From positions 60,157,809 to 60,221,808 of the forward strand of contig NC_089494.1 in NCBI RefSeq assembly GCF_036850765.1: DNA of 64,000 nt. The letters run 5' to 3'. Source of the stretch: Saccopteryx bilineata. Taxonomy: Eukaryota; Chordata; Mammalia; Chiroptera; Emballonuridae. This document shows, piece by piece, positions 1 through 8,636 of this stretch. The notes under the pieces are model-generated. The model made no database searches, had not been told where the DNA came from, and saw only the letters and a program-made list of their open reading frames with translations. Position numbers and translations under genes: made by a program. The stretch's first letter is position 1. Each line of letters begins with the position of its first letter.

Positions 1-107
1 CTTGAGGCTCCCGGGGAAGCTCTCCACCCCCCACCCCTCGCACCCCTCCCCGGGCCCAGGCCGCTGGGCTGAAGTGGGGACTGGGCGGCCGCCGGGCCGC
101 GCCTTAC
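1..107 (-). other. HOXD4: HOXD4 intron, 5' part
   Basis: GC-rich intron sequence that begins with the splice donor at 107-106 and runs off the left edge of the window. Confidence 0.9.
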
Positions 108-528
108 CGGAATTCACGTGCACCTTCTTCATCCACGGGTAGACCACGGCCGGCTGCTTGAGCGCCGTCCCGGGGGGCGGCTGCTTGGGGCCGCCCGGCT
201 GGCTGCAGGCCCGGGCGCCCGGCAGGGGCGGGGGCGCGGGGGGCGCGGGGCACGGCTCCCCGGGGGCGCCGTAGTGGCCCCCTGGTTCCTGCGCGTGGCC
301 CCGCGTGGGCAGCGCCGAGCCCGGCCCCGGGCCGCCGCCTCCGAAGGTCTGCTCGCCGAAGTCAGGCCGTGGGTAGAGCCCCGGGCTCTGGAAGTCGGCA
401 CCCTGAGCGCCTCCGCCGTAGTAGTCAGCTCCCTGCTCGCCTAGGTAGCCGCCCTGTAGATACTCCTCGCAGGGAGGGAACTTGGGGTCCACATACTTGG
501 AGTTCACCATATACGAACTCATGGCCAT
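108..528 (-). CDS. HOXD4: HOXD4 exon 1, partial gene (N-terminal half of homeodomain factor)
   Basis: Group 4 homeodomain transcription factor, nuclear, with a role in hindbrain and cervical patterning. Only exon 1 is in the window. The ATG is at 528-526 and is followed by residues [19 protein letters not shown], matching HOXD4 rather than HOXA4, B4 or C4. The frame stays open for 140 codons plus one base to 108. A consensus donor (CCG/GTAAGG) follows, with GT at 107-106. The PBX contact motif YPWM is at residues 130-133, just before the junction, as in the family. A middle segment is rich in Pro and Gly. The homeodomain exon lies beyond the left edge. The second ATG (codon 3) could also start translation; the first is used by analogy with known HOXD4. 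An E-box/CCAAT pair lies about 100 bp upstream. Confidence 0.97.
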
Positions 529-628
529 TAATTTCAGAAGGTAGAAAATACTAATTTTTCTCGTGTTGTCTTTTTTTCTGCTTCCATAGGGCCCTCCTAC
601 TTGCTGTCAACTGAATAAAGTTGGCGGC

Positions 629-649
629 CATGTGACCAGGCCAGCCAAT
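629..649 (+). promoter_or_regulatory. HOXD4: HOXD4 promoter E-box/CCAAT module
   Basis: CATGTGAC at 629-636 and CCAAT at 645-649, an offset of 16 bases from C to C, about 100 bp upstream of the HOXD4 ATG. The two motifs read on the strand opposite to the gene. E-boxes of this type bind USF1/2 and CCAAT binds NF-Y. Both factors are known activators of the paralogous HOXB4 promoter, so the same use here is an inference. Confidence 0.6.
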
Positions 650-1645
650 AGCGAGGAAGCGAGTTTATCACCGGGTTGGTGAGCATCTCATAATTTTAAC
701 AAATTTAACTAAATAACATACGTGTAATCAAGTGACTCGCTGTGTCACATTCGAGGGCCCCCACCAGAGGTTAATGTACTTCTCACCCCCAGTCCCGTCA
801 TTCCCCGAGGTGATCCCAGCTTTGTCAGCCACTGACTGCTAACCTCGAGTGCCCTCTCCACTCGCCGACCCGCCTGCACACAGCCCCCCAAAGTGCGCAC
901 AGTTCAAGGGGAAATGAATTCCCACGTCTGTTGGGGTGCTGGCACCAAAAGGCGGGTGGGCAAGGGAGCTTCTGAGCTGGACAGAGTCCACAGCAGGCAG
1001 GGCTACTGCCAACCCGGCCGCGGGAACGGGCTCCGCCATACAAAGGCGAAGTCCCGGCTTTGTCTTTGTCAGGGTCACCCAAAAGTGACCACACTCTAGC
1101 TGGCCTGAATCATTTTAGGCAATGAGTAACTGCCACGCTTCCTGCGACTGCTCCAGCTGGGAGTTTCCAGCCCGAGCCAGGCCTTGCAGGTATGGCAGGA
1201 GGCACCCGCTGCCTCAGTTCATGCGGCGGAGGGGCGCACAGGAAGATGGTGAGAGCACCCCATGCCACCCAGTGGGTCCCTAAGGACCCTGAACTCCTTT
1301 GCAGTGTGCCTTCTCCCCACACAGTAGTCAATGACCAGTGAGCCCCTCATTGGGCACCCTCCAACCTCATGCTCCTTGAGGGCAGAGCTGGGGCTCCCTG
1401 GCCTCCTACCTCACTCCTCAGTCCCACAAAACCTAGGTTTCTGGCCCTGAATTCATGTAACCAACTGTAGGTTTACACAGGAGCCTCTGTATAAAGGTGA
1501 AGGGTTTCTCGAAGAAAAGGGTGTTCTGTGTCACCAAGCTCAGTCGATCCTCCTGGATCCCAATGTAATAAAAGAGAAAGAAGCCATTGACCCAGCATGG
1601 CTGCCTCTGGCTTCTCCTTCTGACTCAGGCTATTTCTGAGAAAAG
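650..1645. other. HOXD4 to mir-10b spacer
   Basis: About 1 kb of non-coding DNA. The first 130 bases are AT-rich and contain TAATT-type homeodomain sites, and the rest is of mixed composition. No gene is supported: the short open frames on both strands have no recognisable domain. Confidence 0.6.
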
Positions 1646-1755
1646 TGAAGTTTTTGCATCGACCATATATTCCCCTAGAATCGAATCTGTGACTATGTAG
1701 ATACCACACAAATTCGGTTCTACAGGGTATATATAGACAACGTTACTACCTCCAG
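1646..1755 (-). ncRNA. MIR10B: mir-10b microRNA precursor
   Basis: A 110-nt stem-loop on the minus strand, about 1.1 kb upstream of HOXD4, its conserved place in vertebrate HOXD clusters. Mature miR-10b-5p (TACCCTGTAGAACCGAAT...) is the complement of 1707-1729. The 3p arm is the complement of 1669-1690. Both arms match my recollection of mammalian miR-10b exactly. The terminal loop differs from the human loop as I remember it by three adjacent bases. miR-10b represses, among others, HOXD10 and is co-expressed with the anterior HOXD genes. It probably arises from a HOXD3/HOXD4 long primary transcript, since a distal promoter candidate lies upstream at about 15.5-15.9 kb. Confidence 0.98.
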
Positions 1756-2221
1756 GTTCCACCCAAATCAGGTCCCCAGACCGCTGCCAGCCTTGGCCTC
1801 TTCTTCAGAGCCACCACCAGCCTCACACAGCCATCTGCACTTTCAGAGACGGTTCAGGTAGCCTGGAGGGCTGGGAGGCAATTTGCAGCAACGAGCTCCC
1901 CGTCTTTGTGCCAGGGCCAGGGTTACCGAGCGGCCAGAGCAGCCAAGGAGCAAGGGCAGTTTTCTTAGGGAATAAAAAATCCACCCCAGAAATGGTAGTT
2001 TTATTATCCCCAAGCTCCAGATCCAAATGTCCCCCCCCCCTTTATTAGTGGTATTTTTCAGGAAAAAGTAAAGGCCCTCAGAAGCAGAAAAAATGGCGAG
2101 AGGAATATCCTCTATCCATTCTTTTTCCCACCGCGGGGACAAACCAGGTTGGCTAACAAAACTAGTTCTTCCAAAAGTCGCGCATTTACCTTCCTGGTCC
2201 CTGAGCCTGTCTGGCTCTCTG

Positions 2222-2223
<2 letters not shown>

Positions 2224-2262
<39 letters not shown>
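2224..2262. repeat. (CTG)13 trinucleotide repeat
   Basis: Thirteen uninterrupted CTG units on +, hence CAG on the strand transcribed by the Hox genes. It lies about 0.5 kb upstream of mir-10b, within the presumed HOXD3 long-transcript intron. I see no gene for it to encode. Confidence 0.95.
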
Positions 2263-2263
<1 letters not shown>

Positions 2264-4042
2264 AGACCCCCGAGGCAGGCATTTCTTTCAGGCTTCGAGC
2301 TGCCCTGGGCTGGGGCCAGAGCACTAATGGTGAAGGGCAGGGCGAGGGGTCATTCAAAATCATTTAGAAACATATCACAAAGTTTCATTATTTTTGCTTT
2401 GCCGACAGCAGCACAAGAGTACAAAAGTTCACGAATTGTATGCCGGCCCCAGCAGCTCAGTGCTGTCTGTGGCTCACCCCTCGGTTTAGGGCCCCAAGAG
2501 CACAGATGCACTCAAGGCCCGGATGGATTCAGGGGCAGAGGGATGCCCCGGCTTGAGTAGGGCTTTGAGATCCCTAACTATAGGTTGGAAGTGTTAAAAT
2601 AATTTTTGTTTTGATTTTTTCCCTTATGATTCAAAAATTAGTTTCAGCTTGGTGGGGCAGAGCAGGGAATACCCCTCTCTGCCCCCCAGCCTGTCAGAAT
2701 TGGCTGCTGCTTCCACTCTGCACTTTGCACACTCCCCTCATCTCACTCCATTGGTTCCAGTGCTTTGGCGATTTTGTAGGGATTTCCTGGAGCCAATTCT
2801 AACAAGAGCTCTGATGCTGCCCCAAGCCCACTCCCCTTGTCCCAGGGAGGAGGTTCCTCCCGATTTCCCCTAATACTGGGTGCTCCCACACACCCTCCTT
2901 CTTGGGGACACTGGGCCTAGGTTTTATCCAGACAAATTGGGGGAACCTGCTGGGCCGGGTAGGGACCCGGCCGGGATACACATTTTCATATTTGTTAGAC
3001 GCTGTGACCTGCATTTCACCTTATTGCTCGACTTGTTCAGACAGGTCAAAGCCAACGAGTTATTGATGAACAAAAGCGTTAAATATTCACCTCCCACACA
3101 ACTGCTCATACAAATGCTTTTGATCTCTCCAGTTTTTGTACTCTGGTCAGCTACCGGGTGCAAAACGTGGGTTTTTAAACAAGGAGCATCAGCCAGAGAT
3201 CAGCACCCAAGAGCCAAGGCAGCGGCAGAAAGGGGGAAGCCAAGAGGATCTTGGGGTTACTGTATTTTCCAGCCTGAAACCAGAGCCCGTTTCACTTGAG
3301 CCAGCCTGGTGTGTAGAGGGGACCTACGTCCTGGGTGAAATCTCCACTTCTGGGGGTGAATGCAACCCCCATGGAGTCAACTAAGCTGCCCAAACTGATG
3401 GCAAAAAAACCTGGCCCAAAGCCAAGTGCCAGCTTCTCCTCCCCAGAGAGAGGGTATCTGACCAGCAGGGGGGGGGGGGGCCTGGTTCCTGCAGCCTTCG
3501 CACCCGGCTTCGCTTTGCAGTGAGGGAGGGGTCGTTGTTTTTCCCCTTGGTCATCCCACCACTACCTTCATCTTAATGAGACAATCTCCCTGACACTCTA
3601 CGGGGCCTCCTCAAATGTGTACCTGTCTTCCGAGGCACATGCAACTCAAAAAGATCCAACTTCGGAGCCCAGGGCCCCCAAAATCTATGCCTCCTCCTTA
3701 CCCTCGCCAATCACCCCCATATTTGCCTGCAACACCAGCGGCTCTAGCGCACGCAGAGATTTTAGAATTGCAGCTACTGAGAGGCAGAGGTGAAGGAGAA
3801 GGGCTGTATTCCTCTCTCCTCTCTCCTCGCTCAGCCACTCAGCCGGTGTCCCCAACCCAGAGCCCAAACCATTGAGGCTGGGCAGGAGCGAGGAGGGACT
3901 TCCACCTAATGCAGCTCTTTCCAGAAAAGGCCCACTCCACACAGCCGCTGTAGATCGTTTTTCTTCCTTTTCGCTTTTTCTTTCTTCTTTTTATATAAAC
4001 ACACACGTGAGAAGATTGGGCTAGGCGGGACTGGGTAAAGCT

Positions 4043-4065
4043 GGGCTGGGCTGGGTTGGGCTGGG
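4043..4065 (+). repeat. G-quadruplex-type (GGGYT)n tract
   Basis: Five G triplets separated by two-base loops (CT, CT, TT, CT), which meets the standard G3N1-7 rule for a quadruplex. It lies on the + strand in the HOXD4-HOXD8 interval. Confidence 0.7.
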
Positions 4066-5812
4066 CTGCGAGGGAGAACGCTTTGCCTTGGTGTTTGGCA
4101 GGTTGGTTCTAACAGGAGGCGATGTTAGCCGAAACTTAATAGAGCGGACTGCTAATTAGCTGCAAGCTCTTAACAGCAACGTGCTCCCCTATGGAGCTGC
4201 ACCTGTACGAGCTGGAAAGCCCGGAAGGTCCAGCGAGACCCAAGAAGACACGGGTGAAAGCCCGCTGCACTTCCCCTTAGTTAGGTGACTGTGGAGTAGG
4301 CCCCAAAAATCTTTCCAGGAGCTCAGCTTAGAGCCTCCACCTCCAAAGCGAGCTCCCCTCCCCGCGCGAGGCCCCGGGAGGCAGGGCCGGCCTTCCACCC
4401 GCCCACTGCCCTGGCCTGGCCCTGGCCCGGCCCTGGGCCACCACCTCCCCAGCCGGCAACACCGCCTCTTCGCCATTCGGGAGAACCGGGAAGGTACTTA
4501 CAGCGGCGGTCTTTCCTGGTCCCGAACCTGTTGCAATAAAAACGGGGTTCACTTAAATTCCACAGTATAATAAAGCAGAGATAGATGTAACACAGAAAAA
4601 TGACAAGGCCCAGACACCCTCACCAATACCCAGACCTCCCTGCTTCGGGTGCCCGCCCCCAGGAACTGCGCCAAGTTCTCCGCGGAGCGGGAACCGCGGT
4701 GCTCAAGGGCAGCCCCGCGGAGAGGAGAGTGTGGCCACATCACCACCCCCGCCACGCACCCAGGGGCAAAGCCTCACTGCTGCTTGGCCAGACTCAGACT
4801 GCTTGTAACAGGGTTTCCCCAGTGGGACACGGGAAGCGAGCAGAAAATGGGCCTTTGTTGTGGTTCCTTATGCAGAATGGGCTGGGTGGGCGCAAGTCCA
4901 CTGGGGAGGGGGCAGTCGCTGCATCTGTCCGCAGCCCCAGCTTCCTGCCTGCCTTGCGTTGGGAGCAACTCAGCCCCCTTTTCCAGTTTCAAATTGGTTT
5001 CAAATCCCCCAGCCCCAAACTAGCGCCCCCCAAACCTGTCTTCTTCCCAAAGAAGGACCAGCCAAAGCTGGGACTCGCCTTCCCACTGATGCTCCAATTC
5101 AAAACAAAGAGCAATTTCCCAGGGAAATGAGGACCCAAATGATAACCTGGGAGGAGAATGGGATTCAAGGTAAATGGCAAGTCTTCAGATCGTTATCCGG
5201 CTCTGCGGATGTGGCATCGTTCTGTCAGCACTGCAGCTGGAGACACCACACAGCAATCCTACAGAGCGGTGGTCCTCACAGGGGCTGGGGTCCAGCTTCA
5301 ACTTTTCAGTCTCCTGGTTCTATTCTAGTATGGTAATCTTCTCTGAGAAACCTTCGAGGCGAAGCCACATCCATCCTCATCCTTTCTCTTTCCACCAAGA
5401 CTACCACTGTCTCATTCCACTTCTGAAACAGATGCTCCGTGTGGGGAGAAGAGAGACGCGAAGTCCCGCTTGTGAATTGGGAACCCTCAATTCCTAACTT
5501 TCTGTGTCCAGAGAGAGAGAGAAGAAAACCGGGATTTTCCTTCTATTTGTTAATTTAGGTTTAGGCTAAAGTTTAGAATTAACTTTGATGGGACTTCTTC
5601 CCACCCCAGGTGAAAAAGAGAGGCAGAGAAGTCCCCCACCCCTGGAGCTGTCCTGGGAAAAAGTAGTAAATGACTTACTGGTTTTCCCTTCTAGTGGGAA
5701 GGGGAGCTGGGAGTAAAGTGCCTCCTTCTGAGCCAGGCGCTAGCTGGAGCTTCTCACTTTCCTATCGCTGCTCCAGGATCCCAGCATCTGCACTTGTATG
5801 CTCTTAACCTAA

Positions 5813-5951
5813 TTTATGGTGGGAATTATATTTTGGCTTGTCAACTCTCAAGCCATAAAACAAAGTTTATTGGAATCACGTGCTCGGAAATAGCCATTCA
5901 GGTCCCATCTCTGCAGAACCATAAATAACCTTTGGCTTTAAACTTTTATTC
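5813..5951. promoter_or_regulatory. cluster of CDX/posterior-Hox type sites
   Basis: Five ATAAA-type homeodomain sites in 139 bases: TTTATGG 5813-5819, CCATAAA 5853-5859 (GCCATAAA, fitting the CDX consensus GYMATAAA), TTTATTG 5866-5872, CCATAAA 5919-5925 and TTTATTC 5945-5951. CDX factors are known direct regulators of Hox clusters. That this is an enhancer is inference. Confidence 0.4.
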
Positions 5952-7455
5952 ACTAAATAAAGGTTCACTGCAACTGTTCCCCCACATTTAAACAGTTCCA
6001 AATATCCAGCATGCAAGGGGGTCATATTCATATCAATACCCCAGGCTTTTCAAATAGCATCTTTTCAGAGACGTCTGTTTAAGTTGGGAGATAGTACTAT
6101 TTGGAAAAGGCTGGTTGGTGGGCATGTCTTATGATTCTTTGGCTGCATTCACTGTGAGTACCTTCAACTCCTTTATTTCAATCACTTTCTAGCTCTAGAT
6201 CTGGTAAATAAATAAAGAGGAAAGTCAAAGGCAACTTTTTGCTTGCTTATACCTGAGATTATTTGAGATTTTGTTCAAGCGTCAGTAGAAAAAAGAGTGA
6301 CTGGGAGAGGCTGGGTGGGCGTGGGGGTGGGGTGGCAGTTGGAGCTAACACTTGGCTCTGCATTGTTGTGGGTGGGATCAGCAGAGTTGAAGGTAGCCAC
6401 ATGCCTAGAGGTTTCTATAATTTGCTTAGATCTGAAAGGAAAGCCTTTGCAAGTGACCAAACTGCTTAAAACAGCAAGACTTGGGGTTTGGGAAAGTGAG
6501 AAAGTGGAGAATAGCCCCATCGGAATCTTTGGTAACTGAAGCTCTAAAGAAGGTTATAAAACAATAAAACAGCCATAGTGTGAAGGGGAGAGGGTGTGAG
6601 GAAGCAAATGAGGCTCTCAAGGAACCCAAGCCCAGGAAGTCAGTTGTCCCCACTCCCACAGTGCCCCAACCACAGAGCTCAGTGCTCATAATCTGGGGCC
6701 CAAACCTGGGTGCGTCCTCCCCCTCCCACTCCTGGACTGCCACTCCCACCAGAAGGAAAGCTTAAGGGAACAGGGGGGAGGGTGATTTCCTGCTGAGAAA
6801 GCCCAGAAAAGGATCTTGGGCCTGATGGCTGCCCTACCTGAGAATGTAACATTCTGTGATTGGGGGAGGTGGGGTGGGAAAGATGCCCCAGCTCCCATCA
6901 ACAGAAGTAAGGACAAAAAACTGATCCCCAGCATCCTTTCATAGGCTGCCACAGTTGCCACCAAACAGTGTGAGAATGTATGGTTTTTAATGATTCTGAT
7001 TAAAAGAATAGATGTTCTGTGTAGATTTGTAGAGCACACATACATACATGATTTCTAAATAAAATTCAATTGCAAAAGGTCTCACCAGCACATCCCATCA
7101 AACCCATGAAAGAGATCCCTCTCCAGAAAGATTTCTTTGCATCCTAATTTCCACCCATTCTCCATGCATTTCTAAACCCATTTCCTGATTTGACTTTCAT
7201 TAGCTAGAAAGCAGGGGGCTGTTAGCCCAGACTGGATGACAGCCGCTTCTCCATTTCCCCCTACTAACCACTTTGGAGGATTTTTTTTTTTTAGGTGGAT
7301 CTTTTCTTTTATAGTTGGCAGCATCTGTTTTTAAAAGGAGAAAAGATCAATCCTTTAAAAATGGTTTCTTACTCTGTTAGCACTAGGTGATCAGCTTCAA
7401 AATTAGTCCCTGTGAAACCACTGTAAAAAATAAAGTTTGAGGGGAAGGAAAAGTT

Positions 7456-7822
7456 TTTTTCTTTTTCTTTTTTTCTTTTTTTTTTTTTCTGAAGCTGGAA
7501 ACAGGAAGAGACAGTTAGACTCCCGCATGCGCCCAACCAGGATCCACCCGGCACGCCCACCAGGGGGCGATGCTCTGCCCCTCCGGGGCGTTGCTCTGCC
7601 ATGACCAGAGCCACTCCAGCGCCTGGGGCAGAGGCCAAGAAGCCATCCCCAGCGCCCGGGCCATCTTTGCTCCAATGGAGCCTTGGCTGTGGGAGGGGAA
7701 GAGAGAGACAGAGAGGAAGGAGGGGGTGGGGGTGGAGAAGCAGATGGGCGCTTCTCCTATGTGCCCTGGCCGGGAATCAAACCCAGGTCCCCCGCACACC
7801 AGGCCAATTTTTCTTTTTCTTT
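7456..7822 (-). mobile_element. bat tRNA-derived SINE (VES/Rhin-1-like), 5'-truncated
   Basis: Read on the minus strand, the element starts in the tRNA-related head at a B-box-like GGTTTGATTCCC. The body follows, with 'GGAGAAGCGCCCATCTGC' and 'CCATTGGAGCAAAGATGG', then an A-rich tail. This body type is characteristic of chiropteran SINEs, and I associate this GC-rich long form with horseshoe bats (Rhin-1). The A box part is missing, so it is a 5'-truncated copy. A 15-base direct repeat, tttttctttttcttt, flanks it (7456-7470 and 7808-7822) and is a likely target-site duplication, although its low complexity weakens this. It carries a strong CTCF-like motif at 7557-7571. Confidence 0.85.
7557..7571 (+). 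promoter_or_regulatory. CTCF-like motif within the SINE
   Basis: CCACCAGGGGGCGAT, which matches the CTCF core CCACNAGGGGGCGC closely and differs only near the 3' end. It reads on the + strand, that is towards HOXD13. Binding is not shown. Confidence 0.5.
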
Positions 7823-7919
7823 ATGTTAATAAAACAGAATTAATCAAAGGCTGTATAGCTTTCTGAACAATTGTGATGAGCTTCTTATAGGGGTGAGGTG
7901 CAGTAAGGAGAAAACCAGG

Positions 7920-7995
7920 CTGAGTGGGTAGTGTTTGATACAATGCCTGGTACCTAGCTAGTTCAGTAGATATTTTTTGGAATGAATGATAAAGA
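7920..7995. repeat. MIR/L2-like repeat fragment
   Basis: The segment 'acaatgcctggtacc' followed by 'agtagatattttttggaatgaatga' resembles the 3' part of old mammalian MIR/L2-type elements. It is short and diverged. Confidence 0.4.
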
Positions 7996-8455
7996 ACGGT
8001 GATTGGAACTAGCTTGCAGTCTTCACTGCAGCTTAGAGAAGAAGAATAAAATTAAACAGCCTACTCTATATTTAAATAATAACAGAAAAGTAACCAGCTA
8101 TGCATAGGGGGCAGGTTGGAAAGGAAGGAAGACAATGAAGCAGACATTTTCAATTACTTTATAATCTTAGGACAGCCAGGAAACATGATTAAGGAGAGAG
8201 TGTCTACCTTCCTTCAATCTTCCCTTGCCCACCTCCACTCTCCCCCTCCAGCCCCAAATATTGGGTGCTTCTGTAGATGAATGAGAGAGTGGGAACGGGG
8301 AAGGGCAAACTTTGACTAGTAAGAACTTCATGCACCAGGGGGACAGCAGACTGGTTTGGGCTCATTTGTTGGGGTTTCCCAAGGACTTTCAATGGTTGTA
8401 GTAGTAGTTATGAAAGAGAAGGTAAGGGAGGAGAGCTTGAAGTCTTCTATTTTCT

Positions 8456-8636
8456 TTATTGCTTTTTAGAGAGAGAGGAAGGGAAGAAGGGGATGAGAGA
8501 AAGAGAGACTGATTTGTTGTTTCAGTTATTTATACATTCATTGGTTGATTATTGTATGTGCTCTGACCTGGGATCAAACCTGCAACTTTAACATGTTGGG
8601 ATAATGCTCTAACCTATTGGACTACCCAGCCAGGGT
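8456..8636 (-). mobile_element. older bat VES-type SINE
   Basis: On the minus strand it begins ACCCTGGCTGGGTAG and shows an A-box region ending GGTTAGAGC and a B-box GCAGGTTTGATCC. A segment AATGAATGTATAAATAACTG follows, and then a GA-rich end (CTCTCTTTCTCTC on minus). This is the general chiropteran VES pattern. It is more diverged than the neighbouring SINE, and I see no clear target-site duplication. Confidence 0.75.

Larger units (their letters stand above)
1756..7455. other. HOXD4-HOXD8 intergenic, part 1
   Basis: Non-coding apart from the repeat and sites listed separately. It contains a run of G at about 3470-3481, a GGGCT-type tandem at 4041-4066 and an AT-rich block at 5800-5960 with several CDX-like sites. 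The open frames here, including one through the CTG repeat, show no family resemblance and I do not consider them genes. Confidence 0.55.

Noticed and set aside
2093..2560. + strand frame of 155 codons with a Cys tract, and overlapping Leu- and Ser-tract frames
   Set aside because: All three are readings of the (CTG)13 repeat. No other coding signal is present.
3461..3482. CCAGCAGGGGGGG as a CTCF site
   Set aside because: The match is driven by the poly-G run, and the informative GGCGC end is absent.
7740..7806. tRNA-like B box sequence
   Set aside because: It belongs to the tRNA-derived SINE head. There is no intact cloverleaf or A box, so it is not a tRNA gene.
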